DNA of 64,000 nt from Lewinellaceae bacterium. Lineage in GTDB: Bacteria > Bacteroidota > Bacteroidia > Chitinophagales > Saprospiraceae. Both the position numbers and the translations under genes were made by a program. The notes under the pieces were generated by a model, which saw only the letters and a program-made list of their open reading frames with translations, was not told the origin of the DNA and ran no database searches. Below are positions 17,646 through 26,851 of this stretch, piece after piece (position 1 is the stretch's first letter; the number at the start of each line of letters is the position of its first letter). The stretch spans positions 372,001 through 436,000 of the forward strand of contig JACJYQ010000008.1 of the NCBI GenBank assembly GCA_020636025.1, in the 5' to 3' direction.

Positions 17646-18140
17646 TTAACGACGGACGATGATGCCATAACCGGATCCGGGAGCCATTTCTATTGCAATT
17701 TGCGTGCCGTTTGGCAATGGCACAATCTGAATTTCAATATCTATGTGCTTGTTGTTTTGATAGGTAAATGTGGTCCCATTGGCTCCAATGCTAAAATTTT
17801 CCCGATTTGACAGACATTCAGGGTAATTATCACTGGTAAATATTTCTATGCGATTTCCAGACTTTTGTAAAACAAACGACGCAACTATATGCCCGAAATC
17901 AACCACAACACGGTGTGGGCCATCGCTCAGGGTGAACAAGCGGCGATTGGAATTGACAGGGTCAGCTGTGATAACAGCTGCCTCAGGTAATGGCAGGCGA
18001 CACCAGTTGTCGGCGCCCCCGGGCGCAGTTTTGCCAAATTCAAAAGTCAGACCCGGTACTCCCGTTTTTTGAGCAGTCTCTGAATCACCACAGGCAAACA
18101 GCAAGACACTTATCAGCATCAAGAAAATTCCAGACTTCAT
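17646..18140 (-). CDS. Lipoprotein coupled to a TonB receptor
   Basis: A 164-residue lipoprotein with a signal peptide and the lipobox LFACG. The mature sequence is beta-rich and of unknown family. Its ATG overlaps the stop of the TonB receptor gene (ATGA at 18137-18140), so the two are translationally coupled. By analogy with receptor/lipoprotein pairs it may assist the receptor at the outer membrane, but it is not a SusD homologue by size or sequence. Function inferred from context only. Confidence 0.75.
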   Translation of the reverse strand: MKSGIFLMLISVLLFACGDSETAQKTGVPGLTFEFGKTAPGGADNWCRLPLPEAAVITADPVNSNRRLFTLSDGPHRVVVDFGHIVASFVLQKSGNRIEIFTSDNYPECLSNRENFSIGANGTTFTYQNNKHIDIEIQIVPLPNGTQIAIEMAPGSGYGIIVRR

Positions 18141-20470
18141 ATTTTGTAATCAAATCGAATTGTATAATTCCTGGGTCCTTCCAAAAGAGCAGGTCGTACT
18201 GTGTATTCCTGATTTAGCAAATTTCCGCAAATAGCGCTGATCCTGGCTTTTTTGTTAAGTGAATAAGCTGCACGCAAATCAACCACCGTAAAACCCTTAT
18301 TATGCCGTTCTCTGAAATCGTGTACACCAGGCAAGCCATACTCAAACACTGCATCAATCGATTCCATGTGGCTGTAATATTGAACTGATGCACCCAAAGA
18401 CAACTTTTTCAACGTATACTCAGCATCAAACTTAAAGGAGTTTCTAAACCTGTATTTGAGCACATTCGTGGAATCAGAAGCTTTGTAAACATTAGTTAGC
18501 AGGGAATCATTGAACTCCTTGTATTTGGGTTGCGTGCTGGTAAACCCAACCAGCATAGACAAAGATCCTTCTCCAAGTTTGCCTTGGCCGACAATCGAAA
18601 CCTCCCAACCGGTTGTACGGGTATCAGCGGTATTTTGTGACTGAAAACGAGCCGACAAGCCCTGACCCGGAACAAAAGCGATTTTGTCGAGTACAAATTC
18701 CATCATATCCTGATATTCGGAGACAAAGCCCGTTAAATCAAAATATCCTTGCCAGGAACTTACTTTAAAGCCCTGTTTAAACCCAATCTCAGCAGTCCAG
18801 CCTGTTTCTGAAAACAAATTTGGATTTGGAACTACGCTGTTCCCAATACCAAAATCTGTGCTCACAAACTTTTCGGCAATCGTAGGATAACGATATCCTT
18901 GTCCCCATGAAGCCCGGAAATAGGTAGCTTCTGCTGCGCGGTAATTGGCACCGAAACGAAATACCGGTTTCCCTTCAGCAACTTCACCATTGGGTATTAT
19001 GCCGAAATCATTGGTGTTTCGATCAATGTAAATAGTGTCCGGACTGTGTTGCACATTATGCTCGTACCTGGCTCCCGCTGATAAATTAAGCCGGTCAAAA
19101 ACCTTGTAATCGAGTTGAAGATACCCCGCCAGATTCCGAGAGGTAAATTGTGCATTGCCATACACTTCCGCGTCCACCGTGTTGTAGGTTCCAACAGCTC
19201 CAGCGGTCATAACCAGCCCAATCTTTTCAAACTGACGTTGAAACTGGTATTCCCCGTAATACAAACGACTGTCGTTGCTCTGATTACCAGAGTTGTTGTT
19301 GTGGATATAGAAGTAGCGGCTCAGGATCTTGTGTCGATTACCGTTTTTATCAAAATACTGCAGCGTTGGGTCAATATTGAACCTGAGTCGACCTTTTGTG
19401 TAGGATGCAGAACCAACTCCGGGCTGGTAAGCGAGTGTTGAATCGCCTCCCCAAATAAAGAAACTGCCGCTGCGTCCAAAGTTGAAATTGGAGTTCAGGC
19501 CGATGGTAAGGCGATCATTTACGCGATACCGGAAATTGGGTGTGACACGTCCGTACCGACTGTAGGTATCGCGGTTATAGCTATCGCGAAACAAACCATA
19601 GGCACCCAGCACTACATCGAGCTTTTGATATTTGCGGCGATGACAAAAACTGAATCCGGTTTCCAATGGTTGTACAAGCGTTGAGGTGTCATTTCCCCAC
19701 CATTTTTTATCGGCATCCTTTGGTGTTCCCCATACCTTAGAAAACAGCGCAAAATTGGTTTCCGGCTTGTCCTTGGCAAACCCTGTGCGGATGTTTATGA
19801 TCCCGTTCATAGCTGATGAACCATACAGCGCAGAGGCCGCTCCCTTCAACACCTCAATCTGAGCCAGATTTTCCACTGGAAAATCATCCCAGTTGGGCAA
19901 TCCGGCATCCGGCTGTAATGCCGGAATATCATCTACCAGCACCAGCACCCGGGTGCCGGCGCCATAGGAAAAGCCTGCGCCACCCCGGATGCTTGCCTGT
20001 CCGTCAATGATATTCAATCCGGGTATTTTCACCAATACTTCATCTACTGATGTTGTGTTGGTATTTTCAATGAGTTTTGGTTTCAACACCTCGAGAGATA
20101 CAGTCACTTCTCCCAAAGGCTTTTCGAATTTACCAGCAGTGACTGTGGCTGTTTGCAGCAAGTTGCTGCCATCGTTCAGCTGCACATTCAATTCGCGGGT
20201 TTCTCCGGCCCGGAGATTGATGCTCATGGTCTGCTGTTCATACCCTACGATATAAAAACTGATCTCATAGCTACCGGGGGCCACACTAAGGCTGTATTTA
20301 CCATCCAGGTCAGTAGCCGTGCCACTTTGTAATATTTTGATGGTCACACCTGTTACAGGTAAATCACTTTGCATGTCGGTTACTGTTCCCTGAACAGTTG
20401 CATTTTGTCCGTAGGCTGCTGAAAACAACAGAAAAAAGAGGAAAATTAGGTTGATTCTCATAGTCTTCAT
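18137..20470 (-). CDS. TonB-dependent outer-membrane receptor
   Basis: A 777-residue receptor. After the signal peptide (ending AAYGQ) comes a carboxypeptidase-regulatory-like domain (about 24-105), then a plug (about 115-225, containing IRGGAGFSYGAGTRVLVL) and a 22-strand-type barrel ending in aromatic RFDYKI. It imports a large substrate energised by TonB. The ligand is not identifiable; the absence of a SusD partner and the modest length argue for a siderophore, cofactor or metal complex rather than a glycan. It is first in an operon with two lipoprotein genes. Confidence 0.93.
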   Translation of the reverse strand: MKTMRINLIFLFFLLFSAAYGQNATVQGTVTDMQSDLPVTGVTIKILQSGTATDLDGKYSLSVAPGSYEISFYIVGYEQQTMSINLRAGETRELNVQLNDGSNLLQTATVTAGKFEKPLGEVTVSLEVLKPKLIENTNTTSVDEVLVKIPGLNIIDGQASIRGGAGFSYGAGTRVLVLVDDIPALQPDAGLPNWDDFPVENLAQIEVLKGAASALYGSSAMNGIINIRTGFAKDKPETNFALFSKVWGTPKDADKKWWGNDTSTLVQPLETGFSFCHRRKYQKLDVVLGAYGLFRDSYNRDTYSRYGRVTPNFRYRVNDRLTIGLNSNFNFGRSGSFFIWGGDSTLAYQPGVGSASYTKGRLRFNIDPTLQYFDKNGNRHKILSRYFYIHNNNSGNQSNDSRLYYGEYQFQRQFEKIGLVMTAGAVGTYNTVDAEVYGNAQFTSRNLAGYLQLDYKVFDRLNLSAGARYEHNVQHSPDTIYIDRNTNDFGIIPNGEVAEGKPVFRFGANYRAAEATYFRASWGQGYRYPTIAEKFVSTDFGIGNSVVPNPNLFSETGWTAEIGFKQGFKVSSWQGYFDLTGFVSEYQDMMEFVLDKIAFVPGQGLSARFQSQNTADTRTTGWEVSIVGQGKLGEGSLSMLVGFTSTQPKYKEFNDSLLTNVYKASDSTNVLKYRFRNSFKFDAEYTLKKLSLGASVQYYSHMESIDAVFEYGLPGVHDFRERHNKGFTVVDLRAAYSLNKKARISAICGNLLNQEYTVRPALLEGPRNYTIRFDYKI

Positions 20471-20572
20471 TGATATAAAACTCAGGTTTTAATCTTTTTG
20501 GGTGGGGTAAAAGTAAAAAAAATTGCTTCTTCGAAATATGGCTTGGTAAAGGCAGGAATTATCATTCAGGGT

Positions 20573-21370
20573 TCAGTACCTGGCTTTGTTAATTCGGAGG
20601 ATTCTATGAAAAAATGCCCGGAAAAGAATCCTGATATGGCTTGCAATAGTAGGCAAAAGTCCAAAATGTGTTTTCATCACCTCAAACCGGTCTTTTAAAC
20701 TCTGTCGGTGTCTTTGCTTGGACATGCCCCCCATCAAATAGTCGGTGATGATTATGTCACTAAACACATTTTCCCGGCTCGATTTTAATATTTGAATACA
20801 CCAGTCAAAATCGGCACAGAGGTTGTTTTCCATGTAAAAAGGAGCCAGGGTCCTGCGCGGTATGAATGACTGATGTACGACCAGCATACCCCCCAGGTAA
20901 TCTTTCCAACGCAATTTTGCAGGTATTTTCCGGGTGCTTAATTCACTCATGGTCCCAGCCGAATGGCGTTCTTCATTTACCAGCAGGGTTTCACCGTACA
21001 GCACATCCGTATTTGACCCAACCAAAGCAGCCAATTTCTCTATGGTGTCTGATGCATGTAAGTGGTCACCACAATTCAAGAACTGAATAAAATCACCTGT
21101 GGCTTTGAGCAAGCCCTTGTTCATGGCATCATACAGTCCGCGATCTTTTTCAGAAATCCACTTAAGATTGGGCATTTTTTGCTCATACTCTCTGACGATT
21201 TCCAGAGTACCATCTTTCGAGGCTCCATCAATCACCCAATACTCAATGTGGGGGTAAGTTTGTTCAAAAACGCTTTGCATGGTACCACGCAACAGCGATT
21301 CACCGTTATACACCACAGTGACAATTGAAAAAACAACAGGTGAACCAGCGTCTCTTTCCTCTTTATTCAA
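20573..21370 (-). CDS. Family 2 glycosyltransferase
   Basis: A 265-residue GT-A fold enzyme. Typical family 2 sequences are present: SIVTVVYNGE at the N-terminus, YWVIDGASKDGT (first nucleotide-sugar aspartate) and the acceptor-site-like FLNCGD. There is no membrane helix. It resembles glycosyltransferases of exopolysaccharide or O-antigen clusters but stands alone here. Sugar donor and acceptor are not deducible. It is separated by 102 nt from the upstream TonB receptor gene. Confidence 0.9.
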   Translation of the reverse strand: MNKEERDAGSPVVFSIVTVVYNGESLLRGTMQSVFEQTYPHIEYWVIDGASKDGTLEIVREYEQKMPNLKWISEKDRGLYDAMNKGLLKATGDFIQFLNCGDHLHASDTIEKLAALVGSNTDVLYGETLLVNEERHSAGTMSELSTRKIPAKLRWKDYLGGMLVVHQSFIPRRTLAPFYMENNLCADFDWCIQILKSSRENVFSDIIITDYLMGGMSKQRHRQSLKDRFEVMKTHFGLLPTIASHIRILFRAFFHRILRINKARY

Positions 21371-21514
21371 ATCAGATAATCTTAAAAGTGAGTCTGCAAA
21401 ACTCTGAAAAATCCTGCAAGCGCAGACCTTAAACTTTATTTTGGCAAAAGATATTTACCTTGTCTTACCAAATTTTACAAAAAATCCCCCTTCACATTCC
21501 CAAATCAAGTCATT

Positions 21515-22588
21515 ATGAAACTAATCTCCCTTATTCCGATTCTTCTGTTAACAACCCAGTCATTTGGCCAGGACCTTATCAAAGTAAATCACTCATGTGC
21601 CTACGATGGAGAGGAATCCGGCAGAGAATTCTATCAGTTCGATCCCTCTGACGAAGCCGACAGGATAGTATCAGAGATCTGCAACGCGGTAAGTCTCTCC
21701 AAAAATTTCACCATTAAGGCCTCAAACGTAAAAAATGCTCTGGCGACTACTGAGGGCGGTCAACGGTATATTTTATACTCCACTTCTTTTCTGGAAAAAT
21801 TCAAATCAGAGGCGCGGACTCGCTGGGCAGCTTATTCGGTTTTGGCGCACGAGATCGGCCATCACTTGAACGGGCATGATTTCTCGGAGCAGGATGCCGG
21901 CAAACGCAAACGCATGGAACTCGAGGCTGATAAGTTTTCAGGCGGTGTACTCAGACTCCTACATGCCACCTTGGAGGAAGCTCAGGCAGGCATAGAAACT
22001 TTTGGGCTGGAAGGAGAAAGCCGAACCCACCCGCCAGCATCTGCACGCAGGGAGGCCATTGCCAGCGGCTGGAAAAAACAGGATGAACGTTTGCAGCGCC
22101 AAAATCAACCAACGACAAGCACACCTACAGAAATACGAAGGGAACCCGAACCAGTTGATAAGGGCAAAACCGAACGCTATCCGCCTGCTGTAAGCAAGGA
22201 TTCCGGTAAAAAACCAGATAACAACTGGAATAACAATTCTTCGAAATCAGTTACTGCTCAACAATTGATTGGCACCTGGGCAGCAGATGTCATTGAATTT
22301 AACGTAGCACAAACCATCATGATCGAACTGAATTACGATTATTCAGTACAGGGGGTAAATGGTGTGATCAGCTATGCAGTGCTCGTAAATGGTCAAGTTA
22401 CCAATGCCGGTATGGGCTACTGGAAGCTTGAGGGCAACGTGTTTTCCCAATTCAATCCATATCTGGTGATTGAGGGCATTGGCTCATTGCGGTATATCAA
22501 TGACGACACCTTTGAACTTACCATTATCAACAATGGTGTGCCGGCTTATACAGGACTAAAAAGAATTTACAAGCGGATTCGTTTATAA
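21515..22588 (+). CDS. M48-like metalloprotease with C-terminal lipocalin-like domain
   Basis: Exported protein of 357 residues with a signal peptide ending at SFGQ. The zinc-protease motif HEIGHHLNGH (H112, E113, H116) is followed by ELEAD (135-139), the third-ligand region of M48/M56-type peptidases. Between about 195 and 245 is a charged, low-complexity linker. The last 110 residues look like a beta-barrel lipocalin-like domain (LIGTWAAD start). It probably acts in the periplasm; the partner or substrate is unknown. Unlike HtpX it has no membrane helices. It ends 8 nt before the stop of the convergent TPR gene. Confidence 0.8.
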   Translation: MKLISLIPILLLTTQSFGQDLIKVNHSCAYDGEESGREFYQFDPSDEADRIVSEICNAVSLSKNFTIKASNVKNALATTEGGQRYILYSTSFLEKFKSEARTRWAAYSVLAHEIGHHLNGHDFSEQDAGKRKRMELEADKFSGGVLRLLHATLEEAQAGIETFGLEGESRTHPPASARREAIASGWKKQDERLQRQNQPTTSTPTEIRREPEPVDKGKTERYPPAVSKDSGKKPDNNWNNNSSKSVTAQQLIGTWAADVIEFNVAQTIMIELNYDYSVQGVNGVISYAVLVNGQVTNAGMGYWKLEGNVFSQFNPYLVIEGIGSLRYINDDTFELTIINNGVPAYTGLKRIYKRIRL

Positions 22589-22596
22589 ACTCTTAA

Positions 22597-24531
22597 TTAT
22601 TTTTTCAGGGTAGGATCAATGGCATATGCCCTTTCCAGCCATTCTGTACTTTTTTCCGGCTGACCCATATCGCGGTAACCGGAACCAATGTAAAACAGCA
22701 GGGTTGCATTGTCGGGTTCGTATTTCAAACCTTCTTTCCATTGTTCAATGGCTTCTGGAAACTGTTTTTTCATGGCCAGAACAGCGCCCAGATTTCGCCT
22801 GGCATCTACAAAGCGCGGATCGTACTTAATTGATTCTTTGTACACTTCCTCTGCCTTGTCGAGCTGCCCACGCATGAAATAGATATACCCCATATTGGAA
22901 AGAACCGGAGCGTTATTTGGACGATATTTCAAGGACACCTGATAATCATCAAAGGCTTTGTCGTATTCACCTAGTCGGAAATAGGCAATTCCGCGACCAC
23001 CAAAGGCATCGTGGTATTCAGGATACAGTTTAATGCATTTGGAGTAGCACTCAATGGCATTTCTCAGTCCATCCGGGTCAATTACCTTCCCGGTTTTTTC
23101 ATCCATCGCAACTCTGGCTACTTCAAGCGCATTGTGATAATTTAGCTTGGCACAGTTGGGTGAGTTTGGCAAATCAGCAGCGTAAAGGGTGGCACTGTTT
23201 TCCCAAACCGGATTACGGGTAAAAGTCTTCAGGGAATAAAGCGCTACGATGACAAATGCCGCGGTCCAAAGACCGGTTCCTTTACCATTTGGATTCCAAA
23301 TGTCTTTTAGATCGTTGATTTTGTAAAAACGGCAAATGGCCCAGGCAAGTGCTACCGCAAATCCAAAAGAAGGCATGTATTGCAAACGCTCCCCATAAGA
23401 AGTACCGATCAGGAAAAATACATTACTAAACAGAGAGAAACTGATCAGATAAAAGAAAATGGCATAAGAAAGGATGTGCTTTTTACGCAGATTCAACAAG
23501 GCCCAAACACCCATACCTGCGTATATCAGAAAGCTGACAACGGCACGCCATTCATCCCAGCCAACCGGTACAAATTGCGGGTATCCCATATCACAAATCA
23601 ATGGATGCGGAAAGATCAGCACCCACAGGTATTCACCGCACATCATAAACGCTGAGGCAAGACGGTCGGCAGAATTTTTAGCCCCCACCATAAAATTGTC
23701 GAGAATGGAATACACCTCGTCGTGCGATTGCGCCGCCAGTACATTTTGCCTGATCAGCAGGAAAATAACAGCCGGAATGGTCATTATACCAGCCAATTTG
23801 AGGATTTCACTGAGCGGTTTATCCGTGAAATACCAAAGAGTCAGCGGGAAGATAAATATGAACATGATGGCGCCTTCCTTGGAAAACATGGCAACGGTAT
23901 AACTCAGCAAGGCGACAATCAGCCAATTCATTTGTTTGTATTCCAGGTACCGCCAAATTGCATAAATTGAAAAGGTTCCGAATAAAAAGGCCAGTATCTC
24001 GTCGCGGCTTTTAATGTTGCAAACCACCTCCGTGTGCACCGGGTGAGCGATAAAAAACAGCACTGCCATGGCGACCATTGCCTGTGGGTAGTTAACCAGT
24101 ACACGCCGCCAGGTTATCCAGAGCGCCCAGCCGGTCAATGCATAAAATGAAATATTGAACAGGTGTGAAATAAAGGGTTTGTCCGGCGCTAACTGCCATT
24201 CGAAAGCAAACATGGCCAGCGGAATGGGTCGATACAGCGAGCCGGGGCTGTTCCAGGTGCCGAAGCGATATTCGGTGCTGAAAATAATGCCCAGGTTTTT
24301 CAAACCACCTTTTACTACCCAGTTGTCCTTTATGGATGAAAAATCATCAAGCGTGTAATAATGTCCAAGTGTATTCACATAAAGCAGGAATCCAAGGGCA
24401 GCAGCAACCAATCCAAAGATCATCGCGGTGCGGTCGAGCGCACTTTGTGGTGAGCTTACAGTAGATGCGGGATTTGGCTTGCGTTTTTGGGTAACAATGT
24501 GTTTTGTTTTGCCAGACTTTTTCTTAGACAT
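22597..24531 (-). CDS. Polytopic membrane protein with C-terminal TPRs (TMTC/GT-C-like)
   Basis: A 644-residue protein: basic N-terminus, then about ten transmembrane helices (about 45-450) in a GT-C-like arrangement, then four TPR units (about 500-640, e.g. YPEYHDAFGGRGIAYF and PNNAPVLSNMGYIYF). This matches the layout of TMTC-type protein O-mannosyltransferases and related bacterial membrane TPR proteins. An acidic pair near TLDDFSSI in the first extracytoplasmic loop fits a GT-C enzyme. The open frame reaches 24735, into the CorC-like gene, but the MSKKKSGK start at 24531 lies just after a promoter box and is preferred. Activity is inferred. Confidence 0.8.
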   Translation of the reverse strand: MSKKKSGKTKHIVTQKRKPNPASTVSSPQSALDRTAMIFGLVAAALGFLLYVNTLGHYYTLDDFSSIKDNWVVKGGLKNLGIIFSTEYRFGTWNSPGSLYRPIPLAMFAFEWQLAPDKPFISHLFNISFYALTGWALWITWRRVLVNYPQAMVAMAVLFFIAHPVHTEVVCNIKSRDEILAFLFGTFSIYAIWRYLEYKQMNWLIVALLSYTVAMFSKEGAIMFIFIFPLTLWYFTDKPLSEILKLAGIMTIPAVIFLLIRQNVLAAQSHDEVYSILDNFMVGAKNSADRLASAFMMCGEYLWVLIFPHPLICDMGYPQFVPVGWDEWRAVVSFLIYAGMGVWALLNLRKKHILSYAIFFYLISFSLFSNVFFLIGTSYGERLQYMPSFGFAVALAWAICRFYKINDLKDIWNPNGKGTGLWTAAFVIVALYSLKTFTRNPVWENSATLYAADLPNSPNCAKLNYHNALEVARVAMDEKTGKVIDPDGLRNAIECYSKCIKLYPEYHDAFGGRGIAYFRLGEYDKAFDDYQVSLKYRPNNAPVLSNMGYIYFMRGQLDKAEEVYKESIKYDPRFVDARRNLGAVLAMKKQFPEAIEQWKEGLKYEPDNATLLFYIGSGYRDMGQPEKSTEWLERAYAIDPTLKK

Positions 24532-24551
24532 TTTCAGGTCGATTTTGCGGG

Positions 24552-24559
24552 CAAACCTA
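24552..24559 (-). promoter_or_regulatory. Candidate -7 promoter box (TAGGTTTG)
   Basis: Minus-strand TAGGTTTG, 21-28 nt before the ATG at 24531; supports that start over the longer frame. Confidence 0.5.
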
Positions 24560-24625
24560 CATGGAATTGATGAAAAAGTAAAGCTGGAGATACGAGAAAG
24601 CGTTTGCTGGAGATTTTTGTGCGAT

Positions 24626-25612
24626 TTACCACACAACCCGTACAGTCTCAATCTTTCTATCGCTGACCAACTCCAGAATAAAAGTTTTGCCGTTGAGCAC
24701 CAGTCGTTCACCTTGCTCCGGGATTGACTGTGCAACGGTTACAATATACCCGGAAAGTGTGTTGTAATCGCCGGACGGGATTTCCAGCTCCGGAAATTTT
24801 TCATTGAGGTGCTCTACGTTCAGTCTACCCGAAAACAAAAACTCTCGTTCTCCCACTTTTACTTCAATAAACTCCTCCTGATCGTGTTCATCATCAATAT
24901 TCCCAAAAAGTTGTTCAAGAGCATCTTCCAGGGTAACCAAACCAGCTACACTGCCATATTCATCAACCACACAGGCAATATTGGTGCGGTTCTTTATGAA
25001 TTTACTGAGTAGATCATTTACCTGAATGGATTCCGGAACAAAAGTGATGGGCATCATGATGCTCCGAATATTTGCCGGTCGTGCAAAGAGTTGCTGCACA
25101 TGAACATAACCAAGCGTATTATCCAAGTCACCATCTGTGACAATAATTCTGGACAGACCACTTTCGGTGAAGAGCTGGCGCAGTTCATCCATGGTTGCCT
25201 GAACATCTATGTAAATGATCTCGTTTCTGGGCGACATACATTCATGCGCCTTTACTTCCTTTAGGTGAATGGCGTTCTCCAACAGTTCCTTTTCCATTTC
25301 CTCCTCTCCTTCTACCCCGCTGATGTTTTGCTTCATCAGATATTCCAGCAAGGCTTCCTGTTCCCCTTCAGGAGCATGTTTCAGGTTTCTGAAAATCAGA
25401 TGTCTGAATAACAGTAAAAGACCAAACAAGAACAAAATGGCTATTGCAGGTGCCACCCAACCAACTCCAAATACAAAAGTCAGAAAAGGCAATAAATACC
25501 AGCTTGCTAACACGGAGAGACAAACAATGACCAGCGTTGCCGGAAAACTATGTGTCCCAATCCTGAGAGAGGAAGTCCAATTAAGCCATCTGTCTGATAT
25601 CGAGTCTGCCAT
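24626..25612 (-). CDS. CorC/HlyC-family CBS-domain protein with short membrane part
   Basis: A 328-residue member of the CNNM/CorC family (magnesium/cobalt efflux; GldE is a Bacteroidota relative). Two N-terminal transmembrane helices (about 23-45 and 50-70) precede two CBS domains (about 120-180 and 185-240) and the C-terminal transporter-associated domain (about 252-328). The family's full DUF21 membrane domain normally has three to four helices and the protein is about 420 residues, so the membrane part is abbreviated. The gene reads in one frame with no sign of a nearby missing exon-like fragment. It follows lptC by 20 nt, likely co-transcribed. Confidence 0.85.
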   Translation of the reverse strand: MADSISDRWLNWTSSLRIGTHSFPATLVIVCLSVLASWYLLPFLTFVFGVGWVAPAIAILFLFGLLLLFRHLIFRNLKHAPEGEQEALLEYLMKQNISGVEGEEEMEKELLENAIHLKEVKAHECMSPRNEIIYIDVQATMDELRQLFTESGLSRIIVTDGDLDNTLGYVHVQQLFARPANIRSIMMPITFVPESIQVNDLLSKFIKNRTNIACVVDEYGSVAGLVTLEDALEQLFGNIDDEHDQEEFIEVKVGEREFLFSGRLNVEHLNEKFPELEIPSGDYNTLSGYIVTVAQSIPEQGERLVLNGKTFILELVSDRKIETVRVVW

Positions 25613-25632
25613 ATTTGGGTTACAGCCGGTAA

Positions 25633-26193
25633 TTACTTTAATTCGTTTAATTGATTCACCTTTATCCGGCCTTTCGGCACGAGAATTCTCCAGTAGGAAA
25701 AGTCTTGCTCGGCTTCAAGACCAAAACCATAAATCACCTCTCCGGGTTGCGTTACTTTGACAAATTTTTCGGTATAAACCTTACCCGATTTCTCATCCCA
25801 GATCAACTCTTCGGTTTCCAATTTTTCTTCTTTTATGGTTGTCAACACTACACTATCTCTTGCCGTAATCAAGCCCTTATCCTGTCTCCTGATTGCATTC
25901 CTGGCAGTTAATGTACTGCGAACTGAGAAATCTGCCTGCATAAAATCCATTCGTATTCCCTGAGGAAATTCCTGACGGGCATTTTCACGGTCGGTATAAT
26001 TGTACAACAAAGGTCCGGTGACCCTTACACGCACAATAGCGCTGTCAGAATATAGTATCTCCACATCATGCGCCACTTCAATAGCTACATCATCTTCGGT
26101 AAAGATCTGACGCAACTCCTTGTCCTTGTCATCACATGCAAATAAGGAAAGTAAGATGCCTAACAGCATCATGTGAAACAGCCCCCTGTTCAT
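25633..26193 (-). CDS. lptC: LPS export protein LptC (lipoprotein form)
   Basis: A 186-residue LptC-like protein with a signal ending at the lipobox LFACD, as is usual in Bacteroidota, instead of a transmembrane anchor. The mature part is a beta-jellyroll (VRVTGPLLYNYT, RMDFMQADFSVRSTLTA patterns) that bridges LptB2FG and LptA in lipopolysaccharide transport. The start overlaps the stop of the upstream membrane-protein gene by four bases (ATGA at 26190-26193). An internal ATG at residues 8-9 is a possible alternative start but would shorten the signal. Confidence 0.85.
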   Translation of the reverse strand: MNRGLFHMMLLGILLSLFACDDKDKELRQIFTEDDVAIEVAHDVEILYSDSAIVRVRVTGPLLYNYTDRENARQEFPQGIRMDFMQADFSVRSTLTARNAIRRQDKGLITARDSVVLTTIKEEKLETEELIWDEKSGKVYTEKFVKVTQPGEVIYGFGLEAEQDFSYWRILVPKGRIKVNQLNELK

Positions 26194-26696
26194 GACATCA
26201 TCCGTTTTAAAGCAAAGCGGAATACGATCAAAAATGCAACGACTATGATCAACAGCCAGATCACAGGCAAGTTTATCCAGGCAATCAAATGCAACCTGTC
26301 GAGTAGGTACATGACGATGAATACAGAGGCGATCATCATGATGAGATCCGAAAGCTTACCAAAACCAGGTATGTATGCAAATGAAATATTGCGCTTTATG
26401 ATCCCCAGCGTGGTTACCATGGACAAAATGGGCAACACCTGGGTTAGCAGGTTGACATTAAAAATGCTCCCTCCCCGTTCAAATAAGAATAAATAAACCG
26501 CCAGCGCCGCCGCAAAAATACCAGGTACGCAAACCATAAATACAATGGCCGAATAGAGGTACTTCCAGGGACTTTTATGACCCTCATTTTTAGATGCGAA
26601 TCCGGCAAAAAGTGCCACTATCGGGATAAGCAAAAAATAGGCTAATACGATAAACGGGTTGTCGTGCAGATAATCAAAAAGTTCGCGAAGGGTCAT
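26190..26696 (-). CDS. Polytopic membrane protein upstream of lptC, unknown
   Basis: About 168 residues with five hydrophobic helices (roughly 14-33, 43-70, 80-95, 105-125, 137-160) and a basic C-terminus. No known motif. I favour the ATG at 26696 (MTLRELFDYL), giving a typical short amphipathic N-terminus; 26711 is possible. It is translationally coupled to lptC, so a role in envelope biogenesis is reasonable but unproven. Confidence 0.7.
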   Translation of the reverse strand: MTLRELFDYLHDNPFIVLAYFLLIPIVALFAGFASKNEGHKSPWKYLYSAIVFMVCVPGIFAAALAVYLFLFERGGSIFNVNLLTQVLPILSMVTTLGIIKRNISFAYIPGFGKLSDLIMMIASVFIVMYLLDRLHLIAWINLPVIWLLIIVVAFLIVFRFALKRMMS

Positions 26697-26851
26697 ATTT
26701 AGGTGATCCAAATGATTTGAAATTGGGAATACAAACTCAAATTAATTCCCATTGACAAAGGATAATTTCTATTGAACAGTCAGAGCTTCAAGCTTCTTTT
26801 TTGATCTGAATATTACCCCAATTGCCTTTCTTAGCAGCAAAAATACTGATT

